The notes: generated by a model not told the origin, from the sequence alone. DNA of 42,727 nucleotides from Paradesertivirga sp966210515 (GCA_966210515.1 CBIHLM010000035.1:1-42727); one strand, 5' to 3'; counted from the stretch's first letter, positions 8,753-17,747 are shown. Numbers and translations: made by a program.

Positions 8753-8938
8753 AAGGTTAGATTTATACGTGTAAGTTAGGAGTATTTTCAAAGATTCTAA
8801 AATGCAGACAATAATCTTCGTCGCATCTTTTTGAAATGTCCTGACACCCAAACATATTAAATTTCGCAGAACCGAAACTTACCGGCACTTGTTCTAGCCT
8901 CAGATATCACAATCAGTGCAAACGAAAAATTTTAAATT

Positions 8939-9652
8939 ATGAAGGTATTAATCGTGCTAACATCGCATAGCGAACTAGCAAATACAGGAAAGAAAACGGG
9001 TTTCTGGATGGAAGAATTTGCCGCCCCTTATTATGTATTGAAAGATGCGGGAGCAGAAATCACACTGGCCTCCCCTAAGGGTGGACAGCCACCTGTCGAC
9101 CCCAAAAGTACCGAGCCGCAAAATCATACACCAGCGACCACTCGCTATGATGCTGATGAGCCATTAAAGAAGCAGCTGGCAAACACGAAAAAGCTGAGCG
9201 AAGTGAAAGCCGATGATTTTGATGCGTTATTTTTCCCCGGAGGACACGGTCCATTGTGGGATTTAAGCAACGACCCCCATTCTATTAAGCTGATACAGGA
9301 TTTCTGGTCTGCAGGCAAGCCGATTGCCGCGGTGTGCCATGCGCCAGCTGCTTTACTTAATGTAAAAGATGAGAATGGAGACCCTCTTGTAAAGGGAAAA
9401 AGTGTAACCGGGTTTAGCAACACCGAAGAAGAAGCGGTACAATTATCAAAAATCGTTCCTTTCCTCTTAGAAGATGAATTGAAAAAGAGAGGAGCGAAAT
9501 ATTCTAAAAAGCTAGACTGGGATTCTTATGTATTGAAAGATGGCGCGTTGATTACCGGGCAAAATCCGGCCTCATCTGAGGAAGCGGCCAAAGAACTGTT
9601 GACCGTATTGACACAAATAAACGAGAAAATGCAGATCGACCAGGCTGGTTAA
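8939..9652 (+). CDS. DJ-1/PfpI family protein (type 1 glutamine amidotransferase-like, Hsp31 type)
   Basis: A 237-residue cytoplasmic protein of the DJ-1/PfpI superfamily. Cys133 and His134 lie in the nucleophile elbow AAVCHAPAAL, and a conserved Glu is at 25 or 26 in GFWMEEFAAPYYVL. The length and the segments FPGGHGPLWDL and VTGFSNTEEEAV match the Hsp31/glyoxalase III-like branch. That branch converts methylglyoxal to lactate or acts as a chaperone. A carbonyl-detoxification role beside the divergent pirin gene is inference. The start fits the family and no upstream in-frame alternative is better. Confidence 0.9.
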   Translation: MKVLIVLTSHSELANTGKKTGFWMEEFAAPYYVLKDAGAEITLASPKGGQPPVDPKSTEPQNHTPATTRYDADEPLKKQLANTKKLSEVKADDFDALFFPGGHGPLWDLSNDPHSIKLIQDFWSAGKPIAAVCHAPAALLNVKDENGDPLVKGKSVTGFSNTEEEAVQLSKIVPFLLEDELKKRGAKYSKKLDWDSYVLKDGALITGQNPASSEEAAKELLTVLTQINEKMQIDQAG

Positions 9653-9673
9653 AACATGACAGGGCTGGTATTG

Positions 9674-9699
9674 CAGCAATGGGCCTCGGTTCATTGCTG
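9674..9699 (+). terminator. Hairpin after the DJ-1/PfpI gene
   Basis: CAGCAATG pairs with CATTGCTG across a 10-base loop, 22 bases past the stop codon. No T-run follows, so termination is only likely. Confidence 0.4.
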
Positions 9700-9897
9700 T
9701 AAATCTTTCATAAGACAGATCGACTCTAATACCTTTACTGCCGAATTTACGCAATCTATTTCACGCGTTCCTATCTTGTATTAAACGATCAAACACGTAT
9801 TTCATCCTTAGATCTTGCTGCAAAGTGTTTGGTCTTTCGGAAATTTCTTTAATCTTAGTATTGTGAATACTTTACCTATACTAGATACTAACAGTGT

Positions 9898-10461
9898 ATG
9901 AACAGTAAAAAAACTTTGTCTCCACCACAACATCAAGAACTACTAAACACATTGAAAGTTCGATTCGGGAAAAACATGGATCGTCATACAGGCATTGACT
10001 GGGGCAAAGTACAATCAAGGCTGGAAAATAATCCTGAAAAAATGTGGGTGCTTGATGAGATGGAAAGCACAGGCGGTGAACCGGATGTTGTTGCTTATGA
10101 TACAAGCACGGGCGAATACATTTTTTACGATTGTTCGGCCGAAAGTCCTAAGGGCCGCAGAAGCGTTTGTTATGATGATGAGGCTCTGGCATCCAGGAAA
10201 GAGCATAAACCGGAAAATAGCGCGATTGCTATGGCAGCCGACATGGGAATCGAACTTTTATCGGAGGAAGAATATCGGGAGTTACAGAAACTTGGAAAGT
10301 TCGATACCAAAACATCAAGCTGGGTGAAAACACCTTCTAACATTAGAGAGCTCGGCGGCGCCCTGTTTTGCGATCGCCGTTATAACCATGTTTTTTTATA
10401 TCACAACGGTGCGGAATCCTATTATGCAGCAAGAGGATTCCGTGGTTCGCTAAGAGTTTGA
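9898..10461 (+). CDS. DUF4256 domain-containing protein
   Basis: A 187-residue soluble protein that I recognise as DUF4256 from its whole length. Typical segments are TGIDWGKVQSRLE, MWVLDEMESTGGEPDV, YIFYDCSAESPKGRRSVCYDDEA and GIELLSEEEYRELQ. It ends with a C-terminal GALFCDRRYNHVFLYHNGA. The function of the family is unknown. A broken AHSA1/SRPBCC gene begins 7 bases after its stop. Genes of these two families often sit together, so they were probably one operon before the second gene decayed. Confidence 0.9.
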   Translation: MNSKKTLSPPQHQELLNTLKVRFGKNMDRHTGIDWGKVQSRLENNPEKMWVLDEMESTGGEPDVVAYDTSTGEYIFYDCSAESPKGRRSVCYDDEALASRKEHKPENSAIAMAADMGIELLSEEEYRELQKLGKFDTKTSSWVKTPSNIRELGGALFCDRRYNHVFLYHNGAESYYAARGFRGSLRV

Positions 10462-10468
10462 AATTTGT

Positions 10469-10585
10469 ATGGAAAAAACTGAAAACAGAGAGATGCGAAT
10501 CTCAAAAACGTTTAAGGCGCCTATGGAGCTTGTGTGGAAAGTATGAACTGATCCCGAACATATTGTGAATTGGCATGACTTTCGA
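10469..10585 (+). pseudogene. Remnant of an AHSA1/SRPBCC family gene
   Basis: The frame starting at 10469 reads MEKTENREMRISKTFKAPM..., then ELVWKV, then TGA at 10544-10546, and resumes in frame with TDPEHIVNWHDF. In intact AHSA1 proteins this position is commonly a Trp (VWTDPEHI), so a single TGG-to-TGA change would explain the stop. After about 35 more codons the homology fades where the convergent glycosyltransferase gene begins. The remaining two thirds of an expected protein of about 150 residues are missing. Both a nonsense mutation and a 3' deletion are therefore inferred. Confidence 0.75.
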
Positions 10586-11587
10586 TTACCAAACAGTATT
10601 ATAACAGTCGATATAATCGGCAACCATTTTTTGCTGGGAAAAACGGGAGGCAGCCCATTCAGTGCAGAATTGCCGGCTGAGTTTTGATATGGAAAACACA
10701 GCGTCAACGGCTTCATCGATATTATTTACCAGGAAGCCAGTTTGCTCATGCATTATAAGCTCGGGCATAGACCCTCTGTTAAAAGCAATTACAGGTGTAC
10801 CGCAGAGCATTGCTTCGGCTACGCTCATCCCGAAAGGTTCGTTAAACTGAATTGGATGAAGGAGTGCAATCGCATTACCTAACAACTTGTTACGCATTTC
10901 AGCACCTGCGTGGCCTAGGAAATGAATATCATCAGCCAGCAACGGCTTTACTGCCTCTTCAAAATAAGCCTGATCCTGGATAATTCCCGCAATCAGCAAC
11001 TTTTTTTTCGAGCGGCGGGCAATCTCAATAGCTTCTGCTGTACCTTTATCAGGATGTATCCTTCCGAAAAACAACAAATAATCCTCGGGCTCGGAATTGA
11101 AAGTAAAATCTGATATTTTCAGACCATTGTACACAGTCGCCAGGTATTCTAAGTCAGGGCTCCGGTCAGAATTGCTAATTGATACATAATGTGCTGAGCC
11201 GTTGTATTTTTTATAAACAGAAATTATTTTTTCAGATGAAAAACCATGGATGGTAGTTAAAACAGGCGTTTTGATTAATCTTGAATAAGTAAGCGGCAAA
11301 AAATCAAAATGATTGTGAATTAAATCAAAACTGCCCGCCTTTTCCATCAGGTTGCTGATGTGCAGACATTCAACAGTTTTGGCATCCACATTCAAATCTT
11401 CTGCATAACCTTTCGCTATCACAGCATCCAGTTTCCCCCGGGTAAGAGAGTCCTGCGTGGCAAATAAGGTAACATCTAATCCCGCCGAAATAAGTCCTTC
11501 AGCAAGATTAGATGCCACCTGTTCCCACGGCCCATAATGTCGGGGTGGTGTTCGCCATGCAACAGGAGCTAAAACAGCTACTTTCAT
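10586..11587 (-). CDS. GT4 family glycosyltransferase
   Basis: A 333-residue retaining GT-B glycosyltransferase of family GT4. The N-terminal half has LIHNHFDFLPL and TTIHGF. The C-terminal donor-binding half has GRIHPDKG (Arg176, Lys181) and the E-x7-E motif Glu250-Glu258 in EPFGMSVAEAMLCGTPVIA, then GSMPELI. It has no membrane segment and likely uses a nucleotide sugar in the cytoplasm; donor and acceptor are unknown. Its ATG overlaps the stop of the upstream GT4-toroid gene by four bases (ATGA), so the two are translationally coupled. Resemblance to mannosyl- or glucosyl-transferases used with GH130 enzymes is inference from context. Its 3' end abuts the AHSA1 remnant. Confidence 0.92.
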   Translation of the reverse strand: MKVAVLAPVAWRTPPRHYGPWEQVASNLAEGLISAGLDVTLFATQDSLTRGKLDAVIAKGYAEDLNVDAKTVECLHISNLMEKAGSFDLIHNHFDFLPLTYSRLIKTPVLTTIHGFSSEKIISVYKKYNGSAHYVSISNSDRSPDLEYLATVYNGLKISDFTFNSEPEDYLLFFGRIHPDKGTAEAIEIARRSKKKLLIAGIIQDQAYFEEAVKPLLADDIHFLGHAGAEMRNKLLGNAIALLHPIQFNEPFGMSVAEAMLCGTPVIAFNRGSMPELIMHEQTGFLVNNIDEAVDAVFSISKLSRQFCTEWAASRFSQQKMVADYIDCYNTVW

Positions 11588-13863
11588 TTAAACAATACGC
11601 TTTTCTGCTTTTCTATGTCCTCGTTATTCTGGTATTCATGTTTAAATGCCTGAAGTACAGTTAAATGAGAAATAAGATAGGCTAATGTACTTTCCGCTCC
11701 CTGGTTTCGATTTATACCAAATTCCTGCAATCCATCGCAGCAGCCTTTGATTTCTGTGTCATATAAAGGTACACGAAGCGAATTTTCTCCGAGAAACCAT
11801 AAATAGCTGGAAAACACCTTCTTCAAATACTGTGTTTCTCCGGTTACTCTATATGCCTGGAAATACATCAATACCATAGCCATTATTTCAATGGCCTGCT
11901 GATCGTGCAGAGACATTTTTCCATCTCTAAGATACCATCCATTATTACCTATAGGGTTTAGGTAATCAATGTTAACCGTAAGTTTTTCAATGAAGTTTAA
12001 TGCTTCGAATGCCACCTGCTTTACATCTTCATTTCTTGTTATCTCTGCCGAATGAAATAAAGCCAGTGGGAATATGGCATTATCATAAGTAAGATGATTT
12101 TCAAACCAATGCCAATCTTCCCCCTTTGTAGAATAATATGCTTCCATCAATTTATCGGTAAGTGATTTTAGCTCCTGCCCTATTTTTTCATCGTAAGGAT
12201 AGGTTCTTAAATAATAACTTACGCCTGTAATTGTATTGCATATTCCTCGAAGATGCGTTAATTTTTGAAAATGAGGTACAGACTTAAGGAATAACTCATG
12301 CCCGAGCTCTCTGTATGAATTATTAGGGGCAGTATTTATGAGGTAACCCAGAGCCCAGATAGTACGTCCAAAAGAATCATCAGAACCCTCTTCATCGAGA
12401 TATTGCCTGCTAAAGCTTAAGAAATTACGGAAATTCCCATCATCCAGCTGCATATCGTGGATAAAACTTAAGTAAACCGGAAGTAAATCGAGGGCCTCTT
12501 TATTTTTGTTCATCTGATAAGCCATTAATGCCATAATCAGGGCACGGGCATTATCATCCATACAATATCCTTCTTTTCGATTCGGAATACCATATTTTGC
12601 GTGTTGAAAAATACCCGTATCATCTGTCAGCCGCTTAATATATGCCAGGTCAAATTCAGGCATCACCCCGGGATCAATAATTTGCCTAAGAATCTTTTCA
12701 CCATAGTCGGGGTTCCTTACCGCCTTTTCAACCAGATTAATATATTGAAGTCCGATCTTGGGCCAGCGAAGCGCAAGTCCATATTGGTACGCGTTCTTTT
12801 TTAGTGTATTTAGCTTCTCAGGACTTTCAAGAAGCTGATTTACAATACTTGCAAGTCCAAGCTCATCTTTAAAATTGAATAAGCGCCCGCGATTATTATC
12901 TAAAAGTTCCTGAGCATGCCAGTAAGGAGTAGATACTATAGCCGCTCCGGCGCCAACCGCATACGAAAGCGTACCGCTTGTGATTTGAGCTTTGTTTAAA
13001 TAAGGAGTAATATAAATATCAGCTGCCGTCAGGTAATTAATCAGCTCGTCTTCTCCAACAAACTTATTAAGAAACGTAACATGATTATCAACATTTAACT
13101 CAACGGCAAGCTGCTTCAACGACTCACGATATTCCTCTCCCGAGTGTTTCAATATTTCAGGATGCGTGTTCCCTAAAATAACATACATCACATCCGGATG
13201 CTGTTCTGCAATTTTAGGCAGTGCCTGTATCACTATTTCTAATCCTTTATTTCTGTTTAGCAATCCGAATGTAAGTAACAAACGCTTGCCCTTCAATTCA
13301 GGAAGTTCTTTAACAGGATTTATAGCCGGAGCTTCAAGATCCGGCACTCCATGTTCAATGAGCTGAATTTTTTCTTCTGGTATCTGATAAATATCGACAA
13401 GAAATCTAATAGCATGTTTACTCATCACCACAACTTTTGCAGAACGTTTTGCAATTTCGCGGATGATAACTTTTTGCAAGAATGTGGGCGACTTAAGTAT
13501 AGTATGTAATATAGAGATAAGAGGTTTTTCCAATTTGTTCAGAAATGGAAGAACATAGATTCCGTTTTCGCCTCCATAAATTCCAAATTCATGTTGAAGG
13601 ATACAGGCGTCTGCATTACTCGCATTTATAAACTTAGCCGCTTCTGTATAATCACTCTGATGGTTTTGCCTGATTACAAAGCTGACTTCGTCAGCATAAT
13701 CATACTCATGCGAATTTTCAGAATTATTTAGGGCGACAACAAAACTGGTTTGGGCTGGTGTCTTATTTAAAAAATTAGAGTTTATAGCTTTAATAAGATT
13801 TTGATTAAAAGTGGCCAAACCACATTCCCGAGGTGGATAGGTCGAAATATATGCTATTTTCAT
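11584..13863 (-). CDS. GT4 glycosyltransferase fused to a C-terminal alpha/alpha-toroid domain
   Basis: A 759-residue two-domain protein. Residues 1-385 form a GT4 glycosyltransferase (ISTYPPRECGLATF at the start, LQHEFGIYGG at 89-98, FGLLNRNKG at 199-207, TSGTLSYAVGAGAAIVSTPYW at 295-315). The usual E-x7-E motif is not preserved; TSGTLSYAVG stands in its place, a variant I also associate with this subgroup. Residues about 400-750 look like an (alpha/alpha) toroid, as in glycoside hydrolase or cellobiose-processing folds, with CMDDNARALI at 434-443 and repeated helices. Its catalytic residues are not evident. The ATG at 13863 starts the fold cleanly; a longer start at 13905 adds 14 weak residues. 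It is followed by the second GT4 gene with an ATGA overlap. Confidence 0.88.
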   Translation of the reverse strand: MKIAYISTYPPRECGLATFNQNLIKAINSNFLNKTPAQTSFVVALNNSENSHEYDYADEVSFVIRQNHQSDYTEAAKFINASNADACILQHEFGIYGGENGIYVLPFLNKLEKPLISILHTILKSPTFLQKVIIREIAKRSAKVVVMSKHAIRFLVDIYQIPEEKIQLIEHGVPDLEAPAINPVKELPELKGKRLLLTFGLLNRNKGLEIVIQALPKIAEQHPDVMYVILGNTHPEILKHSGEEYRESLKQLAVELNVDNHVTFLNKFVGEDELINYLTAADIYITPYLNKAQITSGTLSYAVGAGAAIVSTPYWHAQELLDNNRGRLFNFKDELGLASIVNQLLESPEKLNTLKKNAYQYGLALRWPKIGLQYINLVEKAVRNPDYGEKILRQIIDPGVMPEFDLAYIKRLTDDTGIFQHAKYGIPNRKEGYCMDDNARALIMALMAYQMNKNKEALDLLPVYLSFIHDMQLDDGNFRNFLSFSRQYLDEEGSDDSFGRTIWALGYLINTAPNNSYRELGHELFLKSVPHFQKLTHLRGICNTITGVSYYLRTYPYDEKIGQELKSLTDKLMEAYYSTKGEDWHWFENHLTYDNAIFPLALFHSAEITRNEDVKQVAFEALNFIEKLTVNIDYLNPIGNNGWYLRDGKMSLHDQQAIEIMAMVLMYFQAYRVTGETQYLKKVFSSYLWFLGENSLRVPLYDTEIKGCCDGLQEFGINRNQGAESTLAYLISHLTVLQAFKHEYQNNEDIEKQKSVLFK

Positions 13864-14318
13864 GTTTGTAATAGATAACAATTCTAATATTGAAATATCT
13901 GTCAAAGGAGTTATGGTTCATAACGCGCTCATTTTTTTCACGTTAGAACTTTCCAATATAATAGTCCAATACTATTTTCTGTTTTCACTATCTTGCTTAT
14001 AATCAGCGATATGTGTACACATTTTACACAATGTGATTTTTTTCCACAATTCTGTTCACCCGAAAAGGATAGTTTTAGGATGACTGTTGAACTTTTAGTA
14101 TTGCAGGAAAAGCATACGGCGCAGATGACATGCGAAATTTAATCCGATGGTGTCAAATAAATTCAGCTACTGCCCTAATTATTAGGCACCGGCGTTTTTA
14201 ATTTTCACTTTTTTGACTTAACAAACTGATAGGTACTGGTGATATTGCAGAAATGCAAAGGTTATCGGCAAGCCTTTAAAAAGCTTAAAAAACATCGATG
14301 TTTAAATCTTCAACTGGA
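13864..14318. other. Long intergenic gap inside the glycosyltransferase/phosphorylase cluster
   Basis: About 455 bases between the GH130-REC gene and the GT4-toroid gene, all transcribed leftward. I see no open frame that resembles a protein. A small imperfect hairpin around 14171-14203 (TAAT/ATTA core followed by TTTTT on the plus strand) has no plus-strand gene to end. The gap suggests a separate promoter for the two GT genes, though no clear TAnnTTTG was found. Confidence 0.35.
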
Positions 14319-16187
14319 TTATTTCAAATTAAACAGCTTATTAACTCTCAATAACAACAGGTTCTTGGCAATTGGTTTTCGCAGATATTCAACCGCACCC
14401 TGTTCCAGACCTTTCACTTCATCTTCTTCGGTTATCTGGCTTGTAAGAAAAACCACGGGGATGTTTATATTCTTAGATTTCAAAACTTCCAATAACTGGT
14501 ATCCTGTTACATTAGGCATTGAAATATCCGATAAAATCAAGTCAAAATGTCTTTTGCTTATTTCCATTAATGCATCCATTCCATCGGCCGCAGTTACGAC
14601 ATTATATCCTTCATCTGTAAGTATTTTGGAAGTTATTAAGCGGGATATCTCATTATCTTCTGCCACCAGAATAGTACGGCTTTTCTTAGCAATCCGGTTC
14701 GATTCTTTGTTACTTCCTTTAAAGAGCATAGTTTCAAAGATCTCATCCATAGAAACACTGGCAAACCCCGAACTATAATCAGACATAGCATAAGGTATAA
14801 TCAGTGTATTATTATGAATTATTGAGCCGCAGGAATAAACAACATTTGGAACGTAGCCTTCACGTTCTTCTTCGTTCGGTGTAAGCAAAGGGATTGGCAG
14901 CTGCCCTTTCACCTTACTGGGGTCATCAGGATCGAGTAAAATAGCGCCCATGCAATACCGGCGCATGGCGCCCACACCATGAGTTATCACCAACCAACCA
15001 TGCTCGGTTTCAATCGGCGATCCTGAATTCCCCAATTGAATAAATTCCCACGGAAAACGGGGTTCCTGAAGCAATTTGGGCTCGTTATCCCAATTATTAA
15101 TATGGTCCGAATACATAATGTAATTATTCTCCCCGTCATTGCGTGAAAGCATGGCATATAAACCATTAACTTTTTTAGGAAAAAGCGCCATCCCTTTATT
15201 CTGCGCATATTTTCCATAAATCGGCATTATCTTAAAGGTATAAAAGTCGCTCGTTTCAATTAGCTGCGGCAAAATAACAAAACCATTGTAGGCTGTATAA
15301 GTAGCATAGTATCTCGCAGTTCCGTCATCATCGGTAAAACGTACAAATCGGGCATCCTCAATCCCATTGCTCTCGGTATCGCTTATGGGAAATATGACCC
15401 GTTCAGCTATTGCTGTATCAAATGAAAATGTGATCTGATATTGTGCGTTGGCGATCCATTTAATTGATTGTAAAACTTTTTGATCTGTTATTTTTATTTC
15501 AGTGGTCTTTTGATATTCTGCAATTCTATTCCTTAAATCGTTAAAAACAAAAGTATCACCCAGAGGGCTAAAAATTTTATCAACGACGTCGTAATCCTCC
15601 AGGTGCATATCGTGAAGCTTAGACAAGAAATTAGACTTTTCGTATACATGAAGCTTGATGGTTTCAGCTTCATCTACCAGCCTGCTGGCAGGATCAAAAT
15701 CAATATTATTATCTGCGCCAAGCACTCCTCCACGGAAAACGACAGATGATACATGCCCCTCGCCTGTCGCCCTAAAACTTACTATGATCCGTTTTTGATT
15801 TCTCTGGAGATGCGATTGATCCGGATCCTCTACCAAAGAAGGATTAAAAAAAGCAGCGGATTCAATTGAATACTCATGCGTGAAATATGCCCCTACCAAA
15901 AGCTGGCGCTCCTTTTTTATTTTTTGGAGATCGTAACCCAGCTCTACTACTAAGTGTGAGACCCGATCAAAATGCTTAGAGAAAATACGGGTTATATTAC
16001 GGTGCCGGTTAGAAAAATCACGAAGCGTTTGGTTTAGAACCTGGGAAGCATCACTCTCTGCTAGCTCCATAACACGGGAAATGATCTTTTTTGCTCTGCT
16101 AATCCCTCCTGGCATAAAAAAACGAACAATAACCCGTTTTGGATCAGGTTCAAAATGAACAGGCATTCGTGTAACATTCATAGCCAT
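14319..16187 (-). CDS. GH130-type glycoside phosphorylase fused to a C-terminal response-regulator receiver domain
   Basis: A 622-residue cytoplasmic protein. Residues about 100-490 match the GH130 five-bladed propeller: FNPSLVEDPD, a central GIEDARFVRF with the proposed proton-donor Asp278 (family motif EDPR), MALFPKKVNGLYAMLSR, GNSGSPIETEHGWLVITHGVG and a late PNVVYSCG. GH130 enzymes phosphorolyse beta-mannosides. Residues 505-622 form a complete receiver domain: Glu510/Asp511, phospho-acceptor Asp554 in LILSDISMP, Thr582 and Lys604. A linker of about 15 polar residues separates them. A receiver domain on a carbohydrate phosphorylase is highly unusual and suggests control by phosphorylation. 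The N-terminal 100 residues are helical and not typical of short GH130s. An alternative start, two codons in, is possible. Substrate and kinase are unknown. Confidence 0.9.
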   Translation of the reverse strand: MAMNVTRMPVHFEPDPKRVIVRFFMPGGISRAKKIISRVMELAESDASQVLNQTLRDFSNRHRNITRIFSKHFDRVSHLVVELGYDLQKIKKERQLLVGAYFTHEYSIESAAFFNPSLVEDPDQSHLQRNQKRIIVSFRATGEGHVSSVVFRGGVLGADNNIDFDPASRLVDEAETIKLHVYEKSNFLSKLHDMHLEDYDVVDKIFSPLGDTFVFNDLRNRIAEYQKTTEIKITDQKVLQSIKWIANAQYQITFSFDTAIAERVIFPISDTESNGIEDARFVRFTDDDGTARYYATYTAYNGFVILPQLIETSDFYTFKIMPIYGKYAQNKGMALFPKKVNGLYAMLSRNDGENNYIMYSDHINNWDNEPKLLQEPRFPWEFIQLGNSGSPIETEHGWLVITHGVGAMRRYCMGAILLDPDDPSKVKGQLPIPLLTPNEEEREGYVPNVVYSCGSIIHNNTLIIPYAMSDYSSGFASVSMDEIFETMLFKGSNKESNRIAKKSRTILVAEDNEISRLITSKILTDEGYNVVTAADGMDALMEISKRHFDLILSDISMPNVTGYQLLEVLKSKNINIPVVFLTSQITEEDEVKGLEQGAVEYLRKPIAKNLLLLRVNKLFNLK

Positions 16188-16418
16188 AATGCAACAATTT
16201 TCTATTTTATATTAATATTATTTCTTCTTAGCGGCTTAGAGAATGACGATATTATTCAAGCAATTTTTATTGTATCTTTTTGATTTTCAATACAGCATCA
16301 CTGTAGAAATCTAACATTTGAACTCATTTCTTGTTCTTATCTCTTTACCGAAATATTTGCATCCCGATTAATGACCGAATAGGAATCCCTCCCAAAAAAG
16401 TCTTATTTTGCCCCGACC

Positions 16419-17747
16419 ATGAAACAGTATATCTTTATCCTCGCATGTAGTTTTGTTGCCTGTACTCCTTTAAAGAAAGTAGAACGCCGGGCAGTGTATT
16501 CTCAGAAAATGGTGGAAACCCGTGCTATGAAGAGCTTCTATACCAACAGAAGCGAGCAGCAACTGGCCAAAGCGCATTGGGATTATGTCCCGGGCTTGGT
16601 TGCTTTTAGTGTAATGAAAGCCTGGGAGCAATACCCCGAGAAAGAAGAATATTATCAACTTGTGAAGGCATATGCCGATCATTGCTTACAGGGCCAGGAT
16701 ACTGTCGAAGTAGGCAAGAGTAATATTGATGATCTGGCCGCCGGAAAGATTCTTTTTACTTTATATCAGACTGAATTAAAAAAAGGTAACACTGCAGACG
16801 CTCGGCGTTATAAGAACTGTGCTACATTCCTGAGAAATAAGCTAAAATATAGTCATAACCGTATAGGTACATCCAAACCAGGCACAGGCGGTTTTTTCCA
16901 TAAAGCACAGTATCCCAACCAGATGTGGCTCGATGGTTTGTACATGGGGCCGGCTCTCTACGCACAATGGCAGAACAATTTTGGCACAGAAAAGGGAAAC
17001 GAGGATAATAGCCAGTCGTGGGATGATATCGCTCTGCAATTTAAAACCCTCCATCAGTACACTTATGACCAGGAAAAGCAACTTAACTACCACGCATGGA
17101 GTGCTGATCCGGAGGATGAGAACTCGTTCTGGGCCAGAAAGAGCGGCCAATATAAAGGATGTTCCCCCGAATTCTGGGGAAGAGGAATGGGTTGGTATTT
17201 CGCAGCACTGGTGGACGTAATTGAATTTATGCCTAAAAACCATAAGGATTACAATGTATTAACGAAAAATATAAATCAGGTAGCCGCCGGACTTGCCAGA
17301 TATCAGGATAAGCAGAGTGGCGCGTGGTACCAGCTTCTGCAGTACGACAGTTCGAAGAAGGCCGACAATAGAGGAGATGAGATTGCCGGCGAAGTTTATA
17401 ACCAGTGCGACAAAGCCAATTACCTGGAATCGTCCGCATCGTCAATGTTTACTTATGCTTATTTAAAAGGAATCCGTTTAGGAGTGTTGAATAAAATCAG
17501 ATATCTGCCAGTGGCTGAGAAAGCTTATCAAGGATTGCTAACTACTTTCATTCGTGAAGAAAATAACGGCGAACTCAGTATCCTGCAATCCTGCGCTTCA
17601 GCAGGCTTAGGCCCGGCTAAAGATAAATCGAGAACCGGCACCGTTAATTATTATCTATGTGGTAAGGATGTCACGGTTACGCAAAATGAAGGGAAAGCAA
17701 TCGGGCCGTTCATTTTGGCGAGTTTGGAGTATGAGAGACGAAAGTAA
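16419..17747 (+). CDS. GH105-type glycoside hydrolase lipoprotein (unsaturated glycuronyl hydrolase)
   Basis: A 442-residue predicted lipoprotein with the lipobox FVAC (Cys15). The mature part is an (alpha/alpha)6 barrel of family GH105/GH88. The candidate catalytic Asp172 lies in MWLDGLYMGPAL, as in YteR-type unsaturated rhamnogalacturonyl hydrolases. Other family segments are the FWGRGMGWYFAALVDV helix and YLESSASSMFTYAYLKG. Such enzymes remove the 4,5-unsaturated uronic acid from oligosaccharides made by polysaccharide lyases. No lyase and no SusC/SusD pair is next to it. A second GH105 lies at 20820. The substrate is most likely pectin-derived, by family inference. Confidence 0.9.
   Translation: MKQYIFILACSFVACTPLKKVERRAVYSQKMVETRAMKSFYTNRSEQQLAKAHWDYVPGLVAFSVMKAWEQYPEKEEYYQLVKAYADHCLQGQDTVEVGKSNIDDLAAGKILFTLYQTELKKGNTADARRYKNCATFLRNKLKYSHNRIGTSKPGTGGFFHKAQYPNQMWLDGLYMGPALYAQWQNNFGTEKGNEDNSQSWDDIALQFKTLHQYTYDQEKQLNYHAWSADPEDENSFWARKSGQYKGCSPEFWGRGMGWYFAALVDVIEFMPKNHKDYNVLTKNINQVAAGLARYQDKQSGAWYQLLQYDSSKKADNRGDEIAGEVYNQCDKANYLESSASSMFTYAYLKGIRLGVLNKIRYLPVAEKAYQGLLTTFIREENNGELSILQSCASAGLGPAKDKSRTGTVNYYLCGKDVTVTQNEGKAIGPFILASLEYERRK

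Noticed and set aside
14239..14778. 179-codon plus-strand frame opposite the receiver part of the GH130 gene
   Set aside because: Antisense to an intact receiver domain; the translation is Ser/Leu/Ile-rich and lacks family features.
16842..17243. 133-codon minus-strand frame inside the first GH105 gene
   Set aside because: Antisense to a gene with a clear catalytic motif and lipobox.
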